Source: Enterobacter sp. RHBSTW-00994 (lineage in GTDB: Bacteria; Pseudomonadota; Gammaproteobacteria; Enterobacterales; Enterobacteriaceae). Taken from it: a stretch of 64,000 nt of DNA. The position numbers were made by a program, and so were the translations under genes. The DNA is taken from the NCBI RefSeq assembly GCF_013782625.1, contig NZ_CP056199.1, positions 2,188,588 to 2,252,587 of the forward strand. Direction: 5' to 3'. The notes under the pieces were generated by a model, which did no database searches, was not told where the DNA came from, and saw only the letters and a list, made by a program, of their open reading frames with translations. This document shows positions 56,080 to 64,000 of the stretch, in pieces (position 1 is the first letter of the stretch; each line of letters starts with the position of its first letter).

Positions 56080-56249
56080 GTCGATAATTCCTTTCTCGTT
56101 TATTTAACGGCGGTGATTTCAGCACCGAAAAATGGAGAAAATGTGGATGACCTGGGATATTCAGATTCGGCCTGGATTTGCAGCGGAAAGAGAGAAATAT
56201 GCAGACTGAAATCGCGAAATTTCAGCATGGTTAAAACGTTTGTTTAGCC

Positions 56250-56374
56250 TTCATTGAATTTTCCAGTGTTAGGGTTACATCAGATCCAACCCGGCAGGGA
56301 ATGTCGGGAACCCAGAGAAGAAATACAGATCTATCCATGCAAGCATTTACCGCCAGTTTCTGGCGGTTTTTTTT
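56250..56374 (+). ncRNA. Possible small RNA ending in an orphan terminator
   Basis: A strong intrinsic terminator at 56349-56374 (ACCGCCAG/CTGGCGGT, loop TTT, then eight T) points rightward, but no rightward gene lies upstream of it within the 320-bp spacer 56080-56399. A second stem (CCCGGCA/TGTCGGG with one G-T pair) lies at about 56290-56306. A weak -35-like TTGAAT is at 56254. This could be a small RNA of about 80-100 bases. Alternatively the stem may only help end the leftward ftrA-like gene. No known RNA family was recognised. Confidence 0.35.
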
Positions 56375-56399
56375 GCCTGTACTTCGGTGGTTAGCGGAA

Positions 56400-57404
56400 T
56401 TAACGGAGAAATTGTTTACGATATTCTCCTGGGGAGATCGCATAAAGCTGACGGAAGTGGTGTCGCAATGTGGCTGATTGACCAAAGCCGGTCTGTTCCG
56501 CAATGCTATCGATGCTTAATCGACTATTTTCCAGGTAATCTTTTGCCCGTAACAGACGTTCATTGAGCAGCCAGCGTGAGGGAGTTGTTCCGGTTGCATC
56601 CTGAAAACGGCGCAGGAACGTGCGTTGACTCATCCCGACACGCCGCGCCAGCGAGTCAATACTGTGCTGAAGCGCAAGGTGCTGATGCAGAAAGTCGAAC
56701 AGTTGTCCAATACGCTGGCTTTCCCGCAGTTGTGCCACTGGGCGGCTAAGCTGCTGTGTTTGCGAGCCATCCCGGTGCGGTGGGATCACCAGGCGACGCG
56801 CAACATGGTTGGCTGCTTCCATACCGTAGTCCCGACGGACCACATGCAGGCACAAATCAATCCCTGCCGCGCTACCCGCTGAAGTCAGAATGTCGCCTTC
56901 ATCCTGATAGAGGACATCTTCCACGACGGTGACGGCCGGAAAACGCGTTTTGAGTTGCTCAAGGTAACGCCAGTGTGTGGTAGCTTTTCGCCCGTCGAGC
57001 AGGCCAGATGCGGCAAGAACGAAGACGCCGGAACAGATTGACATTATCTGGCAGCCCCGGGCACTGGCCTCCCTCAGTGCTTCACTCAGCGCAGCAGGAA
57101 CAGGTGAATCCACGCCACGCCAGCCAGGGATCACCACCAAATCGGCCTCTTCAAGAAGGCTGAGATCACCGTCAGCAAGCATCCTGATCCCACCTGTTGC
57201 GCGAAGCTCACCGCGATCAACTCCGACAACAGCAAAACGATACCAGTCATCGCCCATCTCCGGGCGCGGCAGGCCGAAGATCTCAACGGCGACGCCAAAC
57301 TCAAAGGTACAGAGTCCGTCATAGGCCAGGACGACCACGCGCGGGCGAAAAACCGGTCTTAACGTTGTCATCTTTTTGCTGTTTTCTGGCATGAGTGGAT
57401 ACAT
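56400..57404 (-). CDS. FtrA-like regulator (DJ-1/PfpI-AraC family)
   Basis: A 334-residue regulator with an N-terminal glutamine-amidotransferase-like (DJ-1/PfpI) domain and a C-terminal AraC double helix-turn-helix. The nucleophile-elbow Cys is Cys124 in IMSICSGVFVLAASGLLDGRKATTHW; the AraC part has SIDSLARRVGMSQRTFLRRFQDATGTTPSRWLLNERLLRAKDYLENSRLSIDSIAEQTGFG. It resembles proteins named FtrA. Start is uncertain: ATG 57404 or the internal ATG 57371 (MTTLRPVF), neither with a good ribosome site. It is divergent from a rhodanese over 61 bp and probably controls it. Confidence 0.85.
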   Translation of the reverse strand: MYPLMPENSKKMTTLRPVFRPRVVVLAYDGLCTFEFGVAVEIFGLPRPEMGDDWYRFAVVGVDRGELRATGGIRMLADGDLSLLEEADLVVIPGWRGVDSPVPAALSEALREASARGCQIMSICSGVFVLAASGLLDGRKATTHWRYLEQLKTRFPAVTVVEDVLYQDEGDILTSAGSAAGIDLCLHVVRRDYGMEAANHVARRLVIPPHRDGSQTQQLSRPVAQLRESQRIGQLFDFLHQHLALQHSIDSLARRVGMSQRTFLRRFQDATGTTPSRWLLNERLLRAKDYLENSRLSIDSIAEQTGFGQSATLRHHFRQLYAISPGEYRKQFLR

Positions 57405-57465
57405 TCGCCGGATGAATTTTTGGATAGAGTAGTGTTAACACAAACGCCAAAGAGGAGGAAGGGTC

Positions 57466-57867
57466 ATGAGTTATGTTACTGAATTTCCAACTGCTGAACC
57501 GCAGGAAGCCGTCGCACATTTTCTGCGTCGTCTGAGTGTTGAGACGGATTGCGCGGATGTGCATCATGCGCTGGCAAACCATGAGCAGGATTTCGTGTTG
57601 CTGCATGTCGTGGGTAAACCGGAACAGTTTGCACGCCGCCACCTTCCTGGGGCCATCCATCTGCCGTGGTCACAGATGACGGCTGAACGTATGGCGGAAT
57701 GGCCAGTAGAGACGATTTTTGTGGTTTATTGTGCCGGTCCGCACTGCAACGGCGCGGACAGAGCGGCATTAAAGCTCGCGCGTCTGGGGTTGCCGGTCAA
57801 AATCATGATTGGTGGCATCACCGGCTGGGAGGACGAGAACCTGGCATTCGCCAGTGATATTTCATGA
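57466..57867 (+). CDS. Rhodanese-domain protein
   Basis: A 133-residue single-domain rhodanese, a carrier of persulfide sulfur. The catalytic Cys89 sits in FVVYCAGPHCNGADRAALKLARLG, the active-site loop, and CH2A-like region HLPGAIHLPWSQM precedes it. There is no signal peptide, so it is cytoplasmic. ATG 57466 follows GAGGAGGAAGGGTC, a very strong ribosome site. Divergent from the FtrA-like regulator. It may serve sulfur transfer or cyanide/sulfide detoxification; a following methyltransferase gene and SutR nearby make a sulfur theme plausible but unproven. Confidence 0.88.
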   Translation: MSYVTEFPTAEPQEAVAHFLRRLSVETDCADVHHALANHEQDFVLLHVVGKPEQFARRHLPGAIHLPWSQMTAERMAEWPVETIFVVYCAGPHCNGADRAALKLARLGLPVKIMIGGITGWEDENLAFASDIS

Positions 57868-58035
57868 TCCTCCTGCCGAACATGAATTTTTTTCAATACA
57901 GGTGAAATTTTCTCGTTTGTCGTGAAGCAGCAGATATGACATCTTTTTTGGACATTTAGACATCCAGAAGTCTAAAGGTTCAAATAATGAATTATCACTG
58001 TTGGCAATTATCGCCAGCAGACAAAGGAGATTTCC

Positions 58036-59139
58036 ATGCAGCGACAACACGCCCCATACCGCGCCGATGTAGTCGGCAGTTTTTTACGTCCCGATGCCAT
58101 CAAACAGGCCCGTCTGCAGTTTGCCAGCGGTGAGATTGATGCCGGGCAACTGCGTGCTGTTGAGGATGAGGCGATCCGTCATGTTGTCGAACAACAATGC
58201 GCCTGTGGGTTGCATGTGGTGACCGACGGTGAATTTCGTCGTGCATGGTGGCATTTCGATTTCTTTGATGGGTTGCAGGGTGTTGAACGCTACGATTCGC
58301 AGCAGGGCATCCAGTTCAATGGCGTGCAGACTAAAGCCCATGGCGTACGCGTAACGGGGAAACTGGGTTTTGGTGATCATCCAATGCTGGAGGATTTCCG
58401 TTACCTGAAAAGTATCAGCGGTAATGCGCAGCCGAAAATGACCATTCCAAGCCCGAGCGTGCTGCATTTCCGTGGCGGTCGTAAAGATATTGATGCCACG
58501 GTTTACCCGGATCTGGACGCCTATTTTGACGATCTGGCGACCACCTGGCGCGATGCAATTCAGGCGTTTTACGCGGCGGGCTGCCGTTACCTGCAACTGG
58601 ATGACACCGTCTGGGCTTATCTTTGCTCCGACGATCAGCGCCGCCAAATCCGCGAGCGTGGCGATGATGCCGATGAACTGGCGCGCATTTATGCCCGCGT
58701 GTTGAACAAAGCGCTGGAAGGCAAACCGGACGATCTGACCATCGGCCTGCATGTTTGTCGCGGTAACTTCCGTTCAACCTGGATATCTGAAGGTGGCTAT
58801 GAGCCTGTGGCAGAAATCCTGTTCGGTACGGTAAACGTGGATGCCTTCTTCCTGGAATATGACAATGACCGTAGCGGTGATTTTGCACCATTGCGTTTTG
58901 TCCGTCCGGGCAAACAGCAGGTAGTGCTGGGGCTTATCACTACCAAAAATGGCGAGCTGGAAAACCCACAGGGCGTGAAGGCGCGGCTGGAAGAGGCGGC
59001 AAAGTACGTGGCAAAAGATCAGATTTGCCTCAGCCCACAGTGTGGTTTTGCGTCCACCGAAGAGGGGAACGCCCTGAGCGAATCGCAACAGTGGGATAAA
59101 GTGCGTCTGGTGACGCAGATCGCCAGCGACGTCTGGTAA
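58036..59139 (+). CDS. MetE C-terminal-domain methyltransferase (cobalamin-independent type)
   Basis: A 367-residue TIM-barrel protein equivalent to the C-terminal half of MetE, like Bacillus YxjG/YxjH. The zinc ligands of MetE fit His239 and Cys241 (GLHVCRGNFRS), Glu274 (AFFLEYDNDRSGD) and Cys336 (LSPQCGFAS); DLDAYFDDLATTWRDAIQAFYAAGCRYLQLDD is the usual barrel region. It should methylate a thiol such as homocysteine, but lacks the N-terminal MetE domain, so its methyl donor may differ from MetE. ATG 58036 follows AAAGGAGATTTCC. It is a single gene before the urt operon. Confidence 0.86.
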   Translation: MQRQHAPYRADVVGSFLRPDAIKQARLQFASGEIDAGQLRAVEDEAIRHVVEQQCACGLHVVTDGEFRRAWWHFDFFDGLQGVERYDSQQGIQFNGVQTKAHGVRVTGKLGFGDHPMLEDFRYLKSISGNAQPKMTIPSPSVLHFRGGRKDIDATVYPDLDAYFDDLATTWRDAIQAFYAAGCRYLQLDDTVWAYLCSDDQRRQIRERGDDADELARIYARVLNKALEGKPDDLTIGLHVCRGNFRSTWISEGGYEPVAEILFGTVNVDAFFLEYDNDRSGDFAPLRFVRPGKQQVVLGLITTKNGELENPQGVKARLEEAAKYVAKDQICLSPQCGFASTEEGNALSESQQWDKVRLVTQIASDVW

Positions 59140-59146
59140 TGCCTCT

Positions 59147-59183
59147 GGTACAACGCTGCATTATAAAAGTGCAGCGTTGTACC
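59147..59183. promoter_or_regulatory. Perfect 14-bp inverted repeat with an NtrC-like core
   Basis: GGTACAACGCTGCA and TGCAGCGTTGTACC pair perfectly around a 9-base loop, just after the upstream methyltransferase stop. The centre reads TGCATTATAAAAGTGCA, close to the NtrC pattern TGCACC-N5-GGTGCA. It lies about 106 bp upstream of the start expected from the sigma-54 promoter, a normal place for an NtrC enhancer. It could also form an mRNA hairpin. Confidence 0.55.
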
Positions 59184-59244
59184 ATCCTGAGTCGTTTTCT
59201 CCGAATTCTCTTTTCTCATCCCTGAAAATCCGCATCTTCCACCC

Positions 59245-59260
59245 TGGCATCTTTTTTGCT
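59245..59260 (+). promoter_or_regulatory. Sigma-54 promoter of the urt operon
   Basis: TGGCAT-CTTTT-TTGCT matches the -24/-12 consensus TGGCAC-N5-TTGCT, with exactly ten bases between the GG and GC pairs. It lies 81 bp before the urtA start. Nitrogen control of urea uptake by sigma-54/NtrC fits the known biology. Confidence 0.8.
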
Positions 59261-59340
59261 CTCCTCAAGCTGACGTTTTTATTTTCTGCGTCCATGCCGT
59301 AATGGACGTTTAGCGCAGCTTTCTTTTCAGGAGTGAAAAT

Positions 59341-60612
59341 ATGCACCGTCGTACCTTGTTAAAAGCTTTTGCACTGTCGGCCTCTGTGGTCGCCATGGGA
59401 ATGAGTTTTGGCGTCCAGGCTGCCGATACCATCAAAGTTGGGATCATGCACTCGTTGTCCGGCACGATGGCCATTTCTGAAACGCCCTTGAAAGATGTCG
59501 CGCTGATGACGATCGATGAGATCAACGCCAAAGGCGGTGTGCTGGGTAAAAAGCTGGAACCGGTGGTGGTGGACCCGGCATCTAACTGGCCGTTATTTGC
59601 GGAAAAAGCCCGGCAACTCCTGAGCCAGGACAAGGTCGCGGTGGTGTTTGGCTGCTGGACGTCGGTTTCACGTAAATCGGTATTGCCGGTCTTTGAAGAG
59701 CTGAACGGGCTGCTGTTCTATCCGGTGCAATACGAAGGTGAAGAGATGTCTCCGAACGTCTTCTATACCGGTGCAGCACCGAACCAGCAGGCGATCCCGG
59801 CGGTAGAGTACCTGATGAGTGAAGATGGGGGCAGTGCGAAACGCTTCTTCCTGCTGGGAACCGATTACGTTTATCCGCGCACCACCAACAAGATCCTCCG
59901 GGCATTCCTCCACTCCAAAGGCGTTCAGGATAAAGATATCGAAGAGGTATATACCCCGTTCGGTCATAGCGACTATCAAACCATTGTCGCCAATATCAAA
60001 AAATTCTCTGCGGGTGGCAAAACGGCAGTCGTGTCGACTATTAACGGCGACTCCAACGTTCCATTCTACAAAGAGCTGGCGAACCAGGGGTTGAAGGCGA
60101 CCGATGTTCCGGTCGTGGCATTCTCCGTGGGGGAAGAGGAGTTGCGCGGCATTGATACCAAACCGCTGGTGGGTAACCTCGCGGCGTGGAACTACTTCGA
60201 GTCCGTTGATAACCCGACTAACCAGGCCTTTGTGGCGGATTATAAAGCCTATGCCAAAGCCCATAAGCTGCCTAATGCCGATACCGTCGTGACCAACGAC
60301 CCGATGGAAGCGACTTACGTGGGCATCCACATGTGGGCCCAGGCGGTGGAAAAAGCCGGGACGACGGACGTGGACAAAGTGCGCGCCGCGATGGCAGGGC
60401 AATCCTTTAAAGCGCCGTCCGGTTTTACGCTGACGATGGACGCAACCAATCATCATCTGCATAAGCCGGTCATGATCGGGGAAATCGAAGGCAACGGGCA
60501 GTTTAACGTGGTCTGGCAAACGGATAAGCCGGTGCGTGCTCAACCGTGGAGTCCCTACATTGCCGGGAACGATAAAAAGCCTGACCAGCCGATGAAAACC
60601 GCCAGCAATTAA
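59341..60612 (+). CDS. urtA: UrtA, urea ABC transporter binding protein
   Basis: The periplasmic receptor of the high-affinity urea importer. The 423-residue protein has a signal peptide (MHRRTLLKAFALSASVVAMGMSFGVQA, cut near residue 27) and then IKVGIMHSLSGTMAISETPLKDVALMTIDEINAKGGVLGKKLEPVVVDPASNW, the UrtA-type branched-chain binding fold. Other UrtA blocks are LNGLLFYPVQYEGEE and ATYVGIHMWAQAVEKAG. ATG 59341 follows AGGAGTGAAAAT. It heads a rightward operon with urtBCD and has a sigma-54 promoter. Confidence 0.95.
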   Translation: MHRRTLLKAFALSASVVAMGMSFGVQAADTIKVGIMHSLSGTMAISETPLKDVALMTIDEINAKGGVLGKKLEPVVVDPASNWPLFAEKARQLLSQDKVAVVFGCWTSVSRKSVLPVFEELNGLLFYPVQYEGEEMSPNVFYTGAAPNQQAIPAVEYLMSEDGGSAKRFFLLGTDYVYPRTTNKILRAFLHSKGVQDKDIEEVYTPFGHSDYQTIVANIKKFSAGGKTAVVSTINGDSNVPFYKELANQGLKATDVPVVAFSVGEEELRGIDTKPLVGNLAAWNYFESVDNPTNQAFVADYKAYAKAHKLPNADTVVTNDPMEATYVGIHMWAQAVEKAGTTDVDKVRAAMAGQSFKAPSGFTLTMDATNHHLHKPVMIGEIEGNGQFNVVWQTDKPVRAQPWSPYIAGNDKKPDQPMKTASN

Positions 60613-60637
60613 GCTGATGCCATAAGGGAGAAAAGCC

Positions 60638-62212
60638 ATGAACGCCATGCGCATTCTTGTCGCCATAGTGTGGCTTGCCGGACTGCTGCCAGGGATGGTG
60701 CAGGCAGCGGATGCCGATGTTTTTGTTGCCGCAAATCGCAGCCAGCAGGCTGCGATGCTGGAGCAGTGGGCAGCCGCGCCCGATCCGACGCGGCTGCCGT
60801 TGCTTCAGGCGCTGCAAAAGGAAAATCTGTACGTCGACAGTCAGAAGCATGCGTTTGCTCGCCACAACGACGCGATGATCGCCCTGGGGGAGTCGACGGC
60901 GGCTGAGGGGCAGACCAAAGCCGTTCGCCTGACGAACCGCCTGCGGGTGCTGGCCGCGACGGCGCTGGCAACGCATCAGCTTGTCAGTGACAACGTAACG
61001 GAAAGGCGAGTTGCCGCACGGCAACTTCAGCGTGATGCCCAGCCAGATATGCTCGATTTTCTGCAAAAACGCGTGAGCGGTGAGACGGATAGCGTGGCGC
61101 GTCAGGCGCTTATGCTGGCGCTTGCCAACCTGCAGTTAACCAGTCCGCAGGCGGATATTCGTCGTAAGGCTGTCGGGCTGCTGGGGCAGTCTGATGATCC
61201 GGATGTTCAGGCGAAACTCACACCGTTTACGCAGGCCCAGACCGAGCCGGATGCCACCGTTCGGGAGGCTGCCACAGAGAGCCTGCGTCACATCCAGCAT
61301 CGCCTGATGTGGGGCGACATACTCGGACAAGCCTTTATGGGGCTTTCTCTTGGGTCGGTCTTACTTCTGGCTGCACTGGGGCTGGCGATCACCTATGGCC
61401 TGCTGGGTGTTATCAACATGGCTCACGGCGAAATGCTGATGTTGGGCGCATATGCCACCTGGATGGTTCAGCAAGGGATGGCGCAGTTTACCCCGCAGTG
61501 GCTGACGCTTTATCCGGTCGTCGCTTTGCCGGTTGCGTTTATGCTCACGGCATCCGTGGGAATGATACTTGAGCGGACGATCATCCGTCATTTGTATGGC
61601 CGACCGCTGGAAACCCTGCTCGCCACCTGGGGCATCAGCTTGATGATCATTCAGCTGGTGCGCATGACATTCGGTGCGCAAAACCTTGAGGTCGCCAACC
61701 CGGCCTGGCTCTCCGGCGGGGTGCAGGTTTTTGCCAACCTGACGCTGCCGTGGAATCGGATTGTGGTGCTGGGTTTTGTCCTGCTGGTGCTGTTCTTTAC
61801 CTGGCTTATCCTGAATAAAACCCGTCTGGGTCTGAACGTGCGTGCCGTGACGCAAAACCGCAGTATGGCGGCCTGTTGCGGCGTACCGACTGGTCGCGTT
61901 GACATGATGGCATTTGGTCTTGGGTCAGGTATTGCAGGTCTGGGCGGTGTGGCACTTTCGCAGCTCGGTAACGTCGGGCCGGAGCTGGGCCAGGGCTATA
62001 TCATCGACTCCTTCCTGGTGGTGGTGTTGGGGGGTGTTGGTCAACTGGCCGGCAGCGTCGCGGCGGCCTTTGGTCTGGGCATTTTCAACAAAATCCTTGA
62101 ACCACAGATGGGCGCGGTGCTGGGTAAAATCCTGATTCTGGTGGCGATCATACTGTTTATTCAGAAACGTCCGCAGGGATTGTTTGCCCTGAAAGGGAGG
62201 GTTACAGACTAA
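60638..62212 (+). CDS. urtB: UrtB, urea ABC transporter permease with N-terminal extension
   Basis: A 524-residue inner-membrane permease. Residues 1-23 look like a signal sequence (MNAMRILVAIVWLAGLLPGMVQA). About 24-215 is a soluble alpha-helical region (QALMLALANLQLTSPQADIRRKAVGLLGQ, with HEAT-like pattern) and from about 225 come the LivH-type helices with GLLGVINMAHGEMLMLGAYATWMVQQ and RAVTQNRSMAACCGVPTGRVDMMAFGLGSGIAGLGGVALS. The extended form is known for enteric UrtB. The start follows GGGAGAAAAGCC. It overlaps urtC by one base. Confidence 0.94.
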   Translation: MNAMRILVAIVWLAGLLPGMVQAADADVFVAANRSQQAAMLEQWAAAPDPTRLPLLQALQKENLYVDSQKHAFARHNDAMIALGESTAAEGQTKAVRLTNRLRVLAATALATHQLVSDNVTERRVAARQLQRDAQPDMLDFLQKRVSGETDSVARQALMLALANLQLTSPQADIRRKAVGLLGQSDDPDVQAKLTPFTQAQTEPDATVREAATESLRHIQHRLMWGDILGQAFMGLSLGSVLLLAALGLAITYGLLGVINMAHGEMLMLGAYATWMVQQGMAQFTPQWLTLYPVVALPVAFMLTASVGMILERTIIRHLYGRPLETLLATWGISLMIIQLVRMTFGAQNLEVANPAWLSGGVQVFANLTLPWNRIVVLGFVLLVLFFTWLILNKTRLGLNVRAVTQNRSMAACCGVPTGRVDMMAFGLGSGIAGLGGVALSQLGNVGPELGQGYIIDSFLVVVLGGVGQLAGSVAAAFGLGIFNKILEPQMGAVLGKILILVAIILFIQKRPQGLFALKGRVTD

Positions 62213-63285
62213 TGAGCCAGCCACTTACCTTAACGCTGGCGCGCAAAGCGCCACGGACGACGCAAATTGTCGGCTGTTTGCTGGTCGCACTCTTGCTGAT
62301 TATGCCATTTTTCGCCTTATTGCCTGCCAGCCATCCGCTGGCCTTATCGACCTGGATGCTGACCTTAACCGGCAAAATTCTCTGTTATGCCATTGTGGCG
62401 GTCGCGCTTGATCTGGTGTGGGGGTATGCCGGGATGTTATCGCTGGGGCACGGTATTTTCTTCGCGCTTGGAGGGTATGCCATGGGGATGTACCTGATGC
62501 GCCAGGCGTCTGGTGAAGGGCTTCCCGCATTTATGTCATTTCTCTCCTGGAGTGAGCTGCCCTGGTTCTGGTGGGGAACGCAGCATTTTGCCTGGGCGCT
62601 GGTGCTGATTGTGATGGTTCCTGGTCTGCTGGCGCTGGTCTTCGGCTGGTTTGCATTCCGTTCAAGAATCAAAGGCGTCTATTTTTCGATCATGACCCAG
62701 GCGCTGACCTATGCAGGAATGTTGCTGTTCTTTCGCAATGAAACGGGCTTTGGCGGCAATAACGGCTTTACCGGTTTCACGACACTGCTGGGCTTTTCCG
62801 TCACCGCCACCTCAACGCGTATCGCGCTTTTTCTGGCGACCGTCGTGTTACTGCTCCTGGCTCTGGGGGTTGGGTTTGCGCTGGCAAAAAGCAAGTTTGG
62901 CCGGATTTTAACGGCCGTGCGCGATGCTGAAAACCGGCTGACATTTTGTGGCTACGACCCGCGCGGATTCAAGCTACTGGTATGGACGCTTTCCGCCGTG
63001 TTGTGCGGCCTGGCGGGGGCGCTGTATGTCCCGCAGGTTGGCATTATCAATCCCGGTGAAATGTCGCCCACTAACTCGATAGAAGCCGCCATCTGGGTGG
63101 CTTTGGGCGGGCGTGGCACACTGGTTGGTCCCGTTATTGGCGCGGCACTGGTAAACGGTGCGAAAAGTATTTTTACCGTTGCGATGCCGGAATACTGGCA
63201 ACTGTTTCTGGGGCTGATTTTTATCGCCGTCACGCTGTTTTTACCGCGCGGCGTCTACGGACTGTTTCGTAAGGGAGAGAAATAA
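62212..63285 (+). CDS. urtC: UrtC, urea ABC transporter permease
   Basis: The second membrane subunit, LivM type, 357 residues with about ten helices. Typical segments are DLVWGYAGMLSLGHGIFFALGGYAMGMYLM, GFGGNNGFTGFTTLLGFSV, AVRDAENRLTFCGYDPRGFKLLVWTLSAVLCGLAGALYVPQVGIINPGEMSP and EAAIWVALGGRGTLVGPVIGAAL. The TAATG overlaps on both sides (with urtB and urtD) show translational coupling. No breaks are seen. Confidence 0.95.
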   Translation: MSQPLTLTLARKAPRTTQIVGCLLVALLLIMPFFALLPASHPLALSTWMLTLTGKILCYAIVAVALDLVWGYAGMLSLGHGIFFALGGYAMGMYLMRQASGEGLPAFMSFLSWSELPWFWWGTQHFAWALVLIVMVPGLLALVFGWFAFRSRIKGVYFSIMTQALTYAGMLLFFRNETGFGGNNGFTGFTTLLGFSVTATSTRIALFLATVVLLLLALGVGFALAKSKFGRILTAVRDAENRLTFCGYDPRGFKLLVWTLSAVLCGLAGALYVPQVGIINPGEMSPTNSIEAAIWVALGGRGTLVGPVIGAALVNGAKSIFTVAMPEYWQLFLGLIFIAVTLFLPRGVYGLFRKGEK

Positions 63286-64000
63286 TGCAGCCAGCCGAAG
63301 GATTGTTTACCCGTCAGTTGCCGGGTGATCGGTTTCGTGACCAGACCGATCCCGTGCTACAGCTTGAGGCGATAAACGTTAATTTCGATGGATTTCAGGC
63401 GCTGACGGATCTTTCTCTGAATATTGGTGTTGGCGAACTGCGCTGTGTGATTGGACCAAATGGTGCGGGCAAAACCACGCTGATGGACGTCATCACCGGC
63501 AAAACCCGGCCTCAGAGCGGGCGGGCGATTTATGATCAATCGGTTGATCTGACGGCCCTTGATTCTGCCGCCATCGCCCGCCAGGGCATCGGGCGGAAAT
63601 TCCAGAAGCCGACGGTGTTTGAAGCGCTGACGGTATCAGAAAATCTTGAACTGGCGATGAAGAGTGACAAATCTGTCTGGGCAAGTTTGTGGGCAAAACT
63701 GAATAGCGAACAGATTGATCGCATCGATGAGATGCTGGTGCTGTTGCGTTTGAGCAGTGAACGGGACAGGCGCGCCGGGTTGCTCTCTCATGGACAAAAG
63801 CAGTTTCTTGAAATCGGAATGCTGCTGGTGCAGGACCCGCATCTGTTGCTCCTGGATGAACCCGCAGCAGGAATGACCGATGCCGAAACCGAGTACACGG
63901 CAGAGCTGTTTCGTACGCTGGCGGGAAAACATTCCCTGATGGTGGTGGAGCACGATATGGGCTTTGTGGAAACCATTGCCGATCATGTGACGGTCCTGCA
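63285..64000 (+). CDS. urtD: UrtD, urea ABC transporter ATPase (3' end cut off)
   Basis: The first ATPase of the urea importer, LivG type, with 238 codons in the window. The Walker A GPNGAGKTT is at residues 57-65, the ABC signature region reads LLSHGQKQFLEIGML, and Walker B LLLLDEPAAGMTD follows, with the H-loop in VVEHDMGFV near the end. It starts at the ATG overlapping the urtC stop (TAATG). The C-terminal end and the expected urtE lie beyond the window. Confidence 0.94.
   Translation, partial: MQPAEGLFTRQLPGDRFRDQTDPVLQLEAINVNFDGFQALTDLSLNIGVGELRCVIGPNGAGKTTLMDVITGKTRPQSGRAIYDQSVDLTALDSAAIARQGIGRKFQKPTVFEALTVSENLELAMKSDKSVWASLWAKLNSEQIDRIDEMLVLLRLSSERDRRAGLLSHGQKQFLEIGMLLVQDPHLLLLDEPAAGMTDAETEYTAELFRTLAGKHSLMVVEHDMGFVETIADHVTVL

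Noticed and set aside
55759-56247. 162-codon hydrophobic rightward open frame
   Set aside because: Its hydrophobic first part is the complement of the His/Gln/Lys-rich secreted protein; the leftward gene has a signal peptide, ribosome site and terminator, and this frame has none of them.

Overview
The window is a stretch of enterobacterial chromosome. Gene content and order follow the Escherichia coli K-12 block paa - azoR - hrpA - ydcF - aldA - gapC - cybB - trg - ydcI - ydcJ - opgD - rimL - ydcK - tehAB - ydcL - ydcO - sutR(ydcN) - rlhA(ydcP) - yncJ. Protein identities are high but not E. coli-like throughout. Together with an intact gapC, an ERIC repeat and several inserted metabolic modules, this suggests a relative such as Enterobacter, Lelliottia, Leclercia or Citrobacter. 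The genus cannot be fixed from the sequence alone. No tRNA, rRNA, CRISPR array, prophage or defence island was seen.

Layout: 1-12078 is the complete aerobic phenylacetate (paa) catabolic cluster: paaZ leftward and cut by the window edge, paaABCDEFGHIJK rightward, then the regulator paaX and paaY. The paaZ/paaA spacer carries PaaX-type boxes and a CRP-type site. 12207-17513 holds a VOC-fold protein, azoR and hrpA. 17698-24908 holds two MHS-type transporters around ydcF, aldA, an intact gapC and cybB. 24948-28371 holds a leftward DeoR-regulator/oxidoreductase pair and the rightward formaldehyde-response pair frmRA. 28528-33249 holds the trg chemoreceptor and a membrane PQQ dehydrogenase, with an internally deleted IS10-like element sitting in the terminator between them. 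33538-42549 runs from ydcI and ydcJ to opgD, with an inserted esterase / LysR / aminotransferase / amino-acid binding-protein module and an ERIC repeat before opgD. 42629-55633 runs from rimL to yncJ, with two insertions: a PepT-like peptidase facing a DppA-like binding protein, and an EamA exporter beside an AraC regulator. 55774-64000 is more variable: a small secreted His/Pro-rich protein, an FtrA-like regulator divergent from a rhodanese, a MetE-C-type methyltransferase, and the start of a urea ABC transporter operon (urtABCD, cut by the window edge) with a clear sigma-54 promoter.

How the genes work together: the paa cluster takes phenylacetate through phenylacetyl-CoA, epoxidation, ring opening and beta-oxidation-like steps to acetyl-CoA and succinyl-CoA. 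PaaX represses until phenylacetyl-CoA accumulates. frmR/frmA handle formaldehyde as the glutathione adduct. urtABCD imports urea under nitrogen control. tehAB, azoR, cybB, rimL, rlhA and hrpA are backbone housekeeping or stress genes.

The most interesting points are regulatory or evolutionary: a deleted IS10-like element that split a bidirectional terminator, a Trg receptor ending in the NWETF docking pentapeptide, a sigma-54 promoter plus an NtrC-like palindrome before urtA, two identical 13-bp palindromes before an MHS transporter, a duplicated palindrome between ydcO and sutR, and an orphan terminator that may mark a small RNA. I did not find a convincing wholly new multi-gene system.
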